From an uncultured Clostridia bacterium (GTDB lineage: Bacteria > Bacillota > Clostridia > Christensenellales > Borkfalkiaceae): DNA of 19,588 nt. Positions within the stretch are counted from its first letter, which is position 1; every line of letters starts with the position of its first letter. The notes beneath the pieces are model-generated. The model had not been told where the DNA came from, did not search any database, and worked only from the letters and a program-made list of their open reading frames with translations. The stretch spans positions 1 through 19,588 of the forward strand of contig CAKQSI010000039.1 in assembly GCA_934272745.1 (NCBI GenBank). The letters run 5' to 3'. Positions 13,659 to 19,588 of this stretch are shown piece by piece. A program made the position numbers and the translations under genes.

Positions 13659-15155
13659 ATGAACTTTATCAGCACGCGCGACAAAAACTGCGTCGTGAGT
13701 GCGGGCGAGGCGATTTCTCACGGGATTTCAAAAGACGGCGGGCTGTTTGTGCCTGCCGATTTTCCGTTATTGGGGAAAGAAGACCTGCTTGCGCTTTGCG
13801 ATATGGACTACGCCGAACGGACGGCGTTCGTTTTGTCGAAATTTTTGACCGACTACGATTACGAATACTTAAAGGCTTCCGCAAAAAGCGCCTATTCCCG
13901 CTTTGAAGACGAAGACGCCGCGCCCCTCATCAAATTGGACGACGGGCTGTACGTTTTGGAACTCTTCCACGGTCCGACGCTGGCGTTCAAGGATATGGCG
14001 CTGACGCTTTTGCCGTATCTGATGAAAAAAGGCTGCGAACTTTCGGGCATTAAGGAAGACGTTTTAATTCTCGTCGCGACCAGCGGCGATACGGGCAAGG
14101 CGGCGCTCGAAGGGTTTAAGGATGTGCCGGGGACGAAAATTCTGGTGTTTTACCCGTCGGACGGCGTTTCGGATATGCAGAAACTGCAAATGCGCACGCA
14201 GGAAGGGAAAAACGTCGGCGTCGTTGCCGTCAAGGGCAACTTTGACGACTGTCAGACCGCCGTCAAAAACATTTTTACCGACCTAGGCAGCATCGAAAAA
14301 GCAAAACAGGCGGGATATTTGTTCTCTTCCGCCAACTCCATCAACTTCGGTCGTCTTGCGCCGCAGATCGCCTACTATTTTTCCGCGTACTGCGACCTTT
14401 TGACGAGCGGAGAGATCGAGCCGGAGGACAAGGTGGACTTTGCCGTCCCGACGGGAAATTTCGGCAACATTCTTGCGGCGTATTATGCCAAGCGCATGGG
14501 GCTGCCCGTGGGGAAACTGGTGTGCGCTTCCAACAAAAACAACATTCTGACCGATTTTTTCCGTACCGGCGTTTACGATACGAACCGCGAATTTTATCAG
14601 ACTTCTTCGCCGTCTATGGATATTTTGATTTCCAGCAATCTAGAACGGCTGCTGTTTGAACTGTTCGATCGCGACGATCAAAAAACGGCGGAAGTCATGA
14701 AAGAATTAAAAGAAACGGGGGAATATACCGTTTCCGAAGCCTTGATGGAAAAACTCGGCAAGGAATTTTTCGCCGGCTTTGCGGACGAAGAGGAGAATGC
14801 GGAAACCATTTCCAACTTCTACGACGAATATCTTTACGCGCTCGATCCGCACACGGCAAACGCCGTCGCGGTCATGAATCAATATCAACTGGAAGAGGGG
14901 ACGGACGCACCCTGCGTGGTGGTTTCTACCGCCAGTCCGTATAAATTCCCCACGGACGTCTATCAGGCGATTTTTGAAAAGCGGGTGGAAGATCCCTTCC
15001 GCGCGGCAAAACTGCTTGCGGATATGACGGCGGTGCCGGTTCCGGAAAATCTTGCGAAACTGAAAGAAAAACCCGTGCGTTTTTCTAAGGTTCTTTCCGC
15101 GGAAGAATTAAAAGACGCGGTCGCCCGCTTCGCTGCCGGCGAAGACCTGGGTTAA
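13659..15155 (+). CDS. thrC: Threonine synthase
   Basis: PLP-dependent enzyme converting O-phosphohomoserine to threonine, last step of the pathway. 498 residues, the long clostridial/enterobacterial type with N-terminal STRDKN...AISHGISKDGGLFVP. The PLP lysine is in GPTLAFKDMAL (105-115, Lys111); the phosphate-binding loop ATSGDTGKAAL is at 140-150; a glycine-rich PTGNFGN follows in the C-terminal half. GAGGAGAG precedes ATG at a good distance. No terminator is obvious after it. No homoserine genes are nearby, so thrC is a detached member of the pathway. Confidence 0.96.
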   Translation: MNFISTRDKNCVVSAGEAISHGISKDGGLFVPADFPLLGKEDLLALCDMDYAERTAFVLSKFLTDYDYEYLKASAKSAYSRFEDEDAAPLIKLDDGLYVLELFHGPTLAFKDMALTLLPYLMKKGCELSGIKEDVLILVATSGDTGKAALEGFKDVPGTKILVFYPSDGVSDMQKLQMRTQEGKNVGVVAVKGNFDDCQTAVKNIFTDLGSIEKAKQAGYLFSSANSINFGRLAPQIAYYFSAYCDLLTSGEIEPEDKVDFAVPTGNFGNILAAYYAKRMGLPVGKLVCASNKNNILTDFFRTGVYDTNREFYQTSSPSMDILISSNLERLLFELFDRDDQKTAEVMKELKETGEYTVSEALMEKLGKEFFAGFADEEENAETISNFYDEYLYALDPHTANAVAVMNQYQLEEGTDAPCVVVSTASPYKFPTDVYQAIFEKRVEDPFRAAKLLADMTAVPVPENLAKLKEKPVRFSKVLSAEELKDAVARFAAGEDLG

Positions 15156-15262
15156 AACCGCAGGCGTTCGTCCGTTTATCTCCGATAAAGTGCGAAAAAA
15201 AGGACAAAACAGCGAAATTTCATACCGTTTTCATTTTAAAAGCATAATATAAAGGAAGAATT

Positions 15263-16414
15263 ATGACCGAATTATTTACTGAAAATACCGCGGCAAACGC
15301 CAATTCCGGCGCAGCGGCCGGGGCAGAAATCAACGCAGCCGGGGCAGAAGCGAAAACGGCGCTTATGACGCAAACCAAAGCGGAGAATCAAACCGGAAAC
15401 AAAGGGCAGGAGATCGCCAAAAAGATTCTCCTCAGCGCGGTGCAGCCCAGCGGCACGCCCACGCTCGGCAACTATATCGGCGCGCTTTCCAACTTCAAAA
15501 AACTGCAGGACGATTATCGCTGCATTTTTATGCTGGCGGATCTGCACTCCATTACCGTTCGTCAGGATCCGGCAAAACTGCGCCAGAATACCTACGACCT
15601 TCTGGCACTCTATCTTGCCTGCGGGCTGGACCCCAAACAATCGGTCATCTTCAATCAGTCGCACGTTTCCGCGCATGCGGAACTTGCCTGGGTGCTGAAC
15701 ACCATTACTTATATCGGCGAACTTAACCGCATGACGCAGTTTAAAGCCAAATGCCAGTCGCACGCCGACAATATTAACATGGGACTGATGGACTATCCCG
15801 TGCTGATGGCAGCGGACATTCTGCTGTATCAGACCGAACTCGTCCCCGTCGGCGCCGACCAGAAACAGCATCTGGAGATCACGCGCGACCTTGCGATCCG
15901 CTTCAATTCCCTGTACGGGGAAACCTTCCGCGTGCCGGAAGCGTATATTCCGAAGAGCGGCGCCCGCATTATGAGCCTTGCCGACCCGACGAAGAAAATG
16001 AGCAAGTCGGACGAAAACGTCAACGGATTCATTTCCATGACCGACGAACCGAACGTCATCGTCAAAAAGTTCAAGCGCGCCGTAACCGACAGCGGAAACG
16101 AAGTGCGCTTTGCCGAAGACAAGCCGGGCATTTCCAACCTGCTTACCATTTATTCCGTGATCACGGGAAAAACGATCGCGGAGGCGGAAGCGGAATTTGC
16201 CGGCAAAGGCTACGGCGACTTCAAGTCCCGCGTGGGGGAAGCGGTTGCCGATACCCTGCGCCCCATTCAGGAATTGCAGAAAAAATACGCCAAAGACAAG
16301 GCGTATTTAAACGAAGTGCTGAAAACCGGCGCGGAAGAAGCCGAACGCATGGCTCGCCGCACGCTTTCCAAAGTCTACAAAAAAGTGGGATTCGTCCCCC
16401 GGGAGCGCGGGTAG
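15263..16414 (+). CDS. trpS: Tryptophanyl-tRNA synthetase with N-terminal extension
   Basis: Class I synthetase charging tRNA-Trp. The catalytic core starts near residue 54 (KILLSAVQPSG) with the HIGH-equivalent TLGNYIG (67-73) and KMSKS (245-249); DYPVLMAADILLY and the VGADQKQHLEITRD stretch are typical of TrpRS. At 383 residues it is about 50 longer than usual; the excess is all at the N-terminus, rich in Ala, Asn, Glu and Gly and built partly from a repeated block (AAGAEINAAGAEA). The start at 15263 is backed by AAGGAAG; the only later ATG (15365) has no ribosome site. It is 3 nt upstream of the DUF5685 gene. Confidence 0.95.
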   Translation: MTELFTENTAANANSGAAAGAEINAAGAEAKTALMTQTKAENQTGNKGQEIAKKILLSAVQPSGTPTLGNYIGALSNFKKLQDDYRCIFMLADLHSITVRQDPAKLRQNTYDLLALYLACGLDPKQSVIFNQSHVSAHAELAWVLNTITYIGELNRMTQFKAKCQSHADNINMGLMDYPVLMAADILLYQTELVPVGADQKQHLEITRDLAIRFNSLYGETFRVPEAYIPKSGARIMSLADPTKKMSKSDENVNGFISMTDEPNVIVKKFKRAVTDSGNEVRFAEDKPGISNLLTIYSVITGKTIAEAEAEFAGKGYGDFKSRVGEAVADTLRPIQELQKKYAKDKAYLNEVLKTGAEEAERMARRTLSKVYKKVGFVPRERG

Positions 16415-16417
16415 TTC

Positions 16418-17311
16418 ATGTTCGGTTATATCATGCCGGACGAATACAATCTGTACGTAAAGGACGTCGCGCTGTATAAAGCGCTGTACTGCGGTCTTTG
16501 CAAAGCCATCGGAAAGCAGACAAACACGATCGGCAGGCTGACCGTCAGCTACGATCTGACCTTTCTTTCCGCGTTGCTGCACAATACGGAAGGGGTGGAT
16601 ATTGCGGTAAAAAAAGAACACTGCGTTGCTCACCCGGTGACAAAGCGCCCGATCGCCGGCGTAGACGACCTCACGTGCAGTCTTGCGGCGATGAACGTCG
16701 TTTTAGCCTACGGTAAACTGGTGGACGACGGCGTGGACGAACGCAAAAACGGCGGAAAACGCATTTTTCTTTCGGGCGCGTATAAAAAAGCAGCGGACGA
16801 TTATCCGGAATTCGACAAGATCGTTAAAGAAGAATACGCCCGCCTTTCCGCTCTGGAAAAGAGGGGGGAAGCGAGCCCGGACATCGCCGCCGACCCGTTC
16901 GGCACGATGGTGGAACGGCTGGTGCGTTCCTTACCCCTGAAACATCCGTCCGAAGCGCTGTTTTCGCTTTGCTACGGCGTGGGGAAGTGGATCTATCTTG
17001 CCGACGCGCTGGACGATTTTGAAAAAGACCGCAAAAAAGGCCTATATAATCCCTTTGCCGCCGCATACCCTGCCGCCGCGACTTACGCGGAACTCTTTTC
17101 CGCCGCCAAAGGCGAAATCACGGCGCTGTTCGCCTCTACGCTTTCCTGCGTCGGGGAGAATTTTGCAGGACTGGAACTGAAATTCAACGGAGATCTCATT
17201 TCCAACGTGGTCTATAAGGGTATGCCTTTAAAGACCAGAAAATTGTTTGAAAAAGGAGAAAATCATGGCAAACCCGTACGAAATTCTCGGCGTCGCCGCA
17301 AACGCGACTGA
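16418..17311 (+). CDS. DUF5685 family protein
   Basis: 297 residues recognisable as DUF5685: start MFGYIMPDEYNLYVKDVALY, then KALYCGLCKAIGKQ (21-34) with a CxxC. Function is undescribed as far as I know. It carries two acidic motifs on probable helices: KLVDDGVDERK (100-110) and YLADALDDFEKDRKKGLYN (193-211). Their spacing and form recall the paired Asp-rich motifs of all-alpha class I isoprenoid synthases; this is my inference. The C-terminal tail ends RRRRKRD. The gene follows trpS by 3 nt and overlaps the next gene by 47 nt, so all are one transcript. The ribosome site is weak, suggesting coupling to trpS. Confidence 0.85.
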   Translation: MFGYIMPDEYNLYVKDVALYKALYCGLCKAIGKQTNTIGRLTVSYDLTFLSALLHNTEGVDIAVKKEHCVAHPVTKRPIAGVDDLTCSLAAMNVVLAYGKLVDDGVDERKNGGKRIFLSGAYKKAADDYPEFDKIVKEEYARLSALEKRGEASPDIAADPFGTMVERLVRSLPLKHPSEALFSLCYGVGKWIYLADALDDFEKDRKKGLYNPFAAAYPAAATYAELFSAAKGEITALFASTLSCVGENFAGLELKFNGDLISNVVYKGMPLKTRKLFEKGENHGKPVRNSRRRRKRD

Positions 17312-17873
17312 CGAAGAGATCGACGCAAAATATCAGGCGCTTAAAGCCGACCTCGGCGAAAAACGTTTTCTGCCGGGAGAAGAAGGCAATCAGGCGGCAA
17401 GGAAACTGGAAGAGTTGGAACGCGCTTATGCCGACCTGAAAGACGCCCGGGCAAATCAGACGAAAACCGACGCGGGCAACGCTTCCGGCGAGTTTTCCGC
17501 CGTGGAAGACGCCATCAAGCGCGGCGACCTTTCCGAAGCGCAGGCGAGATTGGACGAGAATTCCAACCGCAACGCGGAATGGCACTATCTCCAGTCTTAC
17601 GTTTTCTATAAAAAGAACTGGATGAACGAGAGCAAAAAGCAACTGGAGATTGCCGTTTCCATGGACGGCAGCAACCAGAAATATCAAAAAGCGCTTGCCG
17701 ATCTCAACCAGCGCATGCAGGCGGAACAGCAAAAAGTGTTTACTTCCGGCAACGCCGCGGGAAGCGGCAATTCTCCTTACGGACAAAACCAAGGGCAGAT
17801 GGGCGGCGACAGTCTGGCTTCCTGCTGCACAACCTATCTTTGCTGCAGTCTGTGCAGTTCCTGCTGCAGGTAA
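17265..17873 (+). CDS. J-domain-like protein with degenerate HPD and cysteine-rich C-terminal tail
   Basis: Start ATG 17265 (AAGGAG 6 nt before); 202 residues. 1-60 looks like a J domain (NPYEILGVAANATDEEIDAK, later LEELERAYADLKD), but the Hsp70-activating HPD between helices II and III is absent (ALKADLGEKRF). Residues about 76-150 are helical and TPR-like (GDLSEAQARLDE, WHYLQSYVFYKKNWMNESKK). A Gly/Ser/Gln/Asn linker (161-182) leads to SCCTTYLCCSLCSSCCR, seven Cys in the last 16 residues. No signal peptide. It overlaps DUF5685 and precedes a membrane protein by 3 nt. Possible roles: scaffold, metal-binding or lipid-modified membrane anchor; unproven. Confidence 0.82.
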   Translation: MANPYEILGVAANATDEEIDAKYQALKADLGEKRFLPGEEGNQAARKLEELERAYADLKDARANQTKTDAGNASGEFSAVEDAIKRGDLSEAQARLDENSNRNAEWHYLQSYVFYKKNWMNESKKQLEIAVSMDGSNQKYQKALADLNQRMQAEQQKVFTSGNAAGSGNSPYGQNQGQMGGDSLASCCTTYLCCSLCSSCCR

Positions 17874-17876
17874 ACG

Positions 17877-18389
17877 ATGAAAAGCAGCAAAACCATCGCC
17901 ATTTCCGCCATCTCCGCGGCATTTTGCGGCATTTTGGTGGGTGTGGGCGGTTTTCTCGGCGATTTTGACTTTTCGTGCTATATGCTCGCAGGGATCGCGC
18001 TGACGCTGCCGCTGTACCGGGATTCGGTGTGGGGGTGCGTGCTTGCTTACCTTGCGGGCAGTCTGATCGGCTTGCTGTTTACCGGGTTCAACGTGATCCG
18101 GATCGTTCCGTTTCTGATCTGGTTCGGCATTCACCCGGTTTTGGGGTGCGTGCTTTCGAGAAAAGGGGTGAAGCGTTGGGTTATCTACCTCATCGAACTG
18201 GCACTTTTGGAAGTTTCGGTGTTCATTTTGCTGAAATTTACCACTATGCTGGTGGTGAAAGCGGATTTTCTCAACGAAAATTCCTGGCTGTTTTATCTTA
18301 TCGCCGCGCCGCTTTTGCTCGTTTACGATAAAATGGTGCAGACCATCGTGATTTACCTTTTCCGCCTTTTGGGTAGAATCGTCAAATGA
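17877..18389 (+). CDS. Polytopic membrane protein, ECF S-component-like N-terminus
   Basis: 170 residues with about six hydrophobic segments (near 6-28, 33-47, 51-69, 73-92, 100-125, 136-165). The opening MKSSKTIAISAISAAFCGIL and the small-residue-rich early helices recall substrate-binding S components of ECF transporters, but no diagnostic ligand motif is seen, so the substrate is unknown. It begins 3 nt after the J-like gene with only a weak AGG ribosome site, implying translational coupling. Membership in the same transcript as DUF5685 and the Cys-tail protein suggests a shared membrane-linked function. Confidence 0.75.
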   Translation: MKSSKTIAISAISAAFCGILVGVGGFLGDFDFSCYMLAGIALTLPLYRDSVWGCVLAYLAGSLIGLLFTGFNVIRIVPFLIWFGIHPVLGCVLSRKGVKRWVIYLIELALLEVSVFILLKFTTMLVVKADFLNENSWLFYLIAAPLLLVYDKMVQTIVIYLFRLLGRIVK

Positions 18390-18539
18390 TTTTGCCTGCA
18401 TGGGCGCGGAAGTGCCGGAAGGCGTTTTTGAAACGCGCGCCGGACTTCAGACGATTTTACCCAAGCGCGCCGGGTAGATAAGCGGACTTTTTGAAACGGG
18501 CGCCCGCGTGGCAGATAACTATATTGATTGAAATGCGTT

Positions 18540-18578
18540 CAGCCGCAAACCAAATGGTTTGCGGCTGTGTTTTTTATT
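18540..18578 (+). terminator. Strong intrinsic terminator
   Basis: CAGCCGCAAACC (18540-18551) pairs perfectly with GGTTTGCGGCTG (18556-18567), loop AAAT, followed by TGTTTTTTATTT. It probably ends the trpS-DUF5685-J-membrane transcript, although it lies 150 nt past the last stop. A weak promoter-like TTGAAA-N17-GATAAC just upstream (18491-18519) leaves open a tiny separate RNA. Confidence 0.85.
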
Positions 18579-18632
18579 TATGGACGGCGCGAAACGCGTC
18601 GTTCCCGAATGGGGAGAAGTTCAGTTTTTGCA

Positions 18633-18706
18633 GGGACGTACCTCAAAAATCCGTCCCGCTGAGCGAAAAGTTCGGTTCCCCGCAGGCGTCCTCAAAAATC
18701 CGCCCT
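18633..18706. repeat. Two similar stem-loops sharing a CCTCAAAAATCCG loop region
   Basis: CCTCAAAAATCCGTCCC (18641-18657) and CCTCAAAAATCCGCCCT (18690-18706) are imperfect direct repeats. Each lies in a stem-loop: GGGACG/CGTCCC (18633-18638/18651-18656) and AGGCG/CGCC(C)T (about 18684-18706). They sit downstream of the small minus-strand ORF and could be its 3' region. Confidence 0.5.
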
Positions 18707-18711
18707 ACAGG

Positions 18712-18864
18712 TCAGTTTCCGCAGGTTTCGCAGAGGGAGGTCGTGGAGAGGAAAGACGTAATGATCAGAAGTTGCGTAAAGTCGATAATGCCGCCGTTCT
18801 TCATAATAAACAAAAACGCTACCAGTACGATACATTCGTTGGATAAAAAACCGGTTGATGCCAT
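18712..18864 (-). CDS. Small membrane-type protein, 50 residues, unknown
   Basis: The minus strand has ATG at 18864 preceded by GGAGG with 5-nt spacing, an excellent ribosome site, and reads 50 codons to a TGA at 18714-18712. The peptide starts MASTGFLSNE, then a hydrophobic stretch CIVLVAFLFIM (11-21), a turn KNGGIID (22-28), a second apolar stretch LLIITSFL (32-39) and a tail SLCETCGN with a CxxC. It would span or line the membrane. I do not recognise a family. The gene is divergent from the ArsR-type regulator. Upstream, CGAATA (18929-18924) and CATATAA (18907-18901), 16 nt apart, weakly resemble a SigF/SigG forespore promoter. Confidence 0.6.
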   Translation of the reverse strand: MASTGFLSNECIVLVAFLFIMKNGGIIDFTQLLIITSFLSTTSLCETCGN

Positions 18865-18932
18865 AAAAGCCTCCGTTCGGCGTTTTTCGCCCTTTTTCCT
18901 TTATATGCGGCAGAATCGCCGTTTATTCGCTC

Positions 18933-18961
18933 TTGCAAAAAGTAATCCCGCGCGGTATACT
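18933..18961 (+). promoter_or_regulatory. SigA-type promoter for the ArsR-family gene
   Basis: TTGCAA (18933-18938), 17-nt spacer, TATACT (18956-18961). The predicted leader is about 108 nt. It contains GCAGAA/TTCTGC (about 18983-19014) and a second GGCAGAAC word (near 19031), candidate elements of an autoregulatory operator. Confidence 0.7.
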
Positions 18962-19075
18962 TGGGGCGTGGCACATATGCAGGGCAGAACGTTTCCGTGT
19001 GTGTAAAAAATTCTGCACTCGGCGCCGCGGGGCAGAACCTGCAAAAAACAGAAACTGCACCCAAAAGGAGAAAAA

Positions 19076-19417
19076 ATGGAACAAAATCTACTGTTACTTG
19101 ACAAACGAACCCAAGGGCTTGTGCGGGAATACGTCCCCGCGGGCGACCTGTTGACCGAACTCGTGGGGTTTTTCAGCATTTTTGCCGATTCCACCCGGCT
19201 GAAAATGCTTTCCGCGCTCGCCATTTCCGAAATGTGCGTGACCGACCTTGCAAAAGTACTGCACCTCAATCAAACCACCGTTTCCCATCAACTGCGCACT
19301 TTAAAAGACCTCGGCGCGGTGAAAGCCGAACGGCAGGGAAAGATCATTTTCTATTCGCTCAGCAATGAAACTCTGGGGGACGTGCTGTTAAAAGGCGTGG
19401 AGTTTTTGGGATTATAA
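19076..19417 (+). CDS. ArsR/SmtB-family winged-helix transcriptional regulator
   Basis: 113 residues; AAAAGGAG before the ATG. N-terminal helices, then FADSTRLKMLSAL (36-48), the typical ArsR opening, EMCVTDLAKVLHLNQTTVSHQLRTLKDLGAV (52-82) as helix-turn-helix, and wing RQGKIIFYSL (86-95). The classic metal motif ELCVCDL is EMCVTDL here: one Cys (54), no second. The C-terminal helix has no His/Asp metal pair. It may therefore sense something other than arsenic or zinc, perhaps thiol redox. It is divergent from the 50-residue ORF; any gene it controls downstream lies past the contig end. Confidence 0.92.
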   Translation: MEQNLLLLDKRTQGLVREYVPAGDLLTELVGFFSIFADSTRLKMLSALAISEMCVTDLAKVLHLNQTTVSHQLRTLKDLGAVKAERQGKIIFYSLSNETLGDVLLKGVEFLGL

Positions 19418-19420
19418 AAA

Positions 19421-19481
19421 AATTCGGCGTGCGCGGATTACGGGATTGTAACATAATTCGGCGAGCGCGGATTACGGGATT
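19421..19481. repeat. Tandem 27-bp direct repeats after the ArsR gene
   Basis: Two copies, 19421-19447 and 19455-19481, differ at one base (AATTCGGCG-T/A-GCGCGG, then ATTACGGGATT) and are separated by GTAACAT, a period of 34 bp. A third degenerate match (GCGGGGATTAAGCGATT) follows near 19487. They lie next to the contig-end repeat. Two units are not enough to call an array. Confidence 0.75.
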
Positions 19482-19512
19482 TCCTGCGGGGATTAAGCGA
19501 TTTTCGTAAAAA

Positions 19513-19588
19513 TAGGGATTCCATCCGCCATCCCTAACTATTTTTGCGGTGATAAACCGATTTATGCGGCGTTAAACGCCGCTCGTAG
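19513..19588. repeat. Contig-end inverted repeat, right copy
   Basis: Exact reverse complement of 1-76. It adjoins the tandem 27-bp repeats on its inner side. See the left copy for internal dyads and interpretation. Confidence 0.9.

Larger units (their letters stand above)
18390..18711. other. Non-coding region between two genes, hairpin rich
   Basis: No convincing gene on the plus strand. A long imperfect hairpin, GAAGTGCCGG/CCGGACTTC with inner GCGTTT/AAACGC (about 18409-18448), follows the operon. A similar stretch TTTTTGAAACG(c/g)GCGCC occurs twice (about 18425 and 18488). A strong terminator is at 18540-18578. Two look-alike stem-loops lie at 18633-18706. Confidence 0.5.

Noticed and set aside
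17196..18401. 401-codon open frame on the minus strand opposite the J-like and membrane genes
   Set aside because: Overlaps two supported plus-strand genes, composition is biased, and no start signal is seen.
18491..19006. 171-codon plus-strand open frame
   Set aside because: Runs through a strong terminator hairpin and the minus-strand small ORF; no ribosome site and no protein-like pattern.
19421..19481. CRISPR array
   Set aside because: Only two clear repeats with a 7-nt spacer; no cas gene.
1..19588. A composite transposon or linear plasmid bounded by the terminal inverted repeats
   Set aside because: The interior is housekeeping (ftsAZ, murC, prfA, thrC, trpS) with no transposase, replication or mobility gene; a dispersed repeat at assembly ends explains it better.

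Overview
The window looks like a chromosomal contig from a Gram-positive anaerobe of class Clostridia (Bacillota). The evidence is SpoVG, the ftsA-ftsZ pair, the typically clostridial order rpmE - DUF1385 (YqhQ) - prmC - prfA, a Re-citrate-synthase-type enzyme, a DUF5685/J-domain pair, strong purine-rich ribosome binding sites and SigA-type TTGNNN-N17/18-TANNNT promoters. Base composition is moderate (roughly half G+C), so a gut Christensenellales-like lineage is plausible, but taxonomy below class is inference. No tRNA, rRNA, CRISPR array, transposase or phage gene is visible.

Layout. 1-408: structured non-coding DNA, then a consensus promoter whose start point lies in a 25-bp dyad. 409-2860: ftsA-ftsZ, with the last codons of ftsZ duplicated in frame beyond the stop. 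2861-3281: non-coding; a potential four-way-junction structure, a diverged copy of the contig-end repeat and a strong bidirectional terminator. 3282-5096: spoVG (-) and murC (+), divergent; murC appears leaderless. 5097-5431: non-coding hairpins. 5432-6451 (-): a zinc-type MDR dehydrogenase that has lost the usual catalytic-zinc residues. 6696-10055: rpmE, a single ORF fusing the DUF1385 membrane protein to the PrmC release-factor methyltransferase, and prfA, its expected substrate. 10315-12917: aspartate aminotransferase translationally coupled to a Re-citrate synthase-like enzyme. 13071-13481: a small P-loop protein of unknown function. 13659-15155: thrC. 15263-18389: trpS with an odd N-terminal extension, then DUF5685, a degenerate J-domain protein with a cysteine-rich tail, and a polytopic membrane protein. 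18712-18864 (-): a 50-residue membrane-type small ORF. 19076-19417: an ArsR-family regulator.

How the genes work together. The left part concerns division and envelope (FtsA/FtsZ, MurC, SpoVG). The middle concerns translation: bL31, RF1 and its methyltransferase. The right-centre concerns amino-acid supply: citrate/2-oxoglutarate/glutamate via Re-citrate synthase plus aspartate aminotransferase, threonine synthase, and tryptophanyl-tRNA synthetase.

The two contig ends are the same 76-bp sequence in inverted orientation. Because the interior is housekeeping genes, I read this as a dispersed chromosomal repeat at which assembly stopped, not as a mobile element. The least-explained parts are the DUF5685 / Cys-tail J-like / membrane-protein cluster, the YqhQ-PrmC fusion, the FtsZ tail duplication, the 2970-3050 multibranch structure and the 18712-18864 small ORF.
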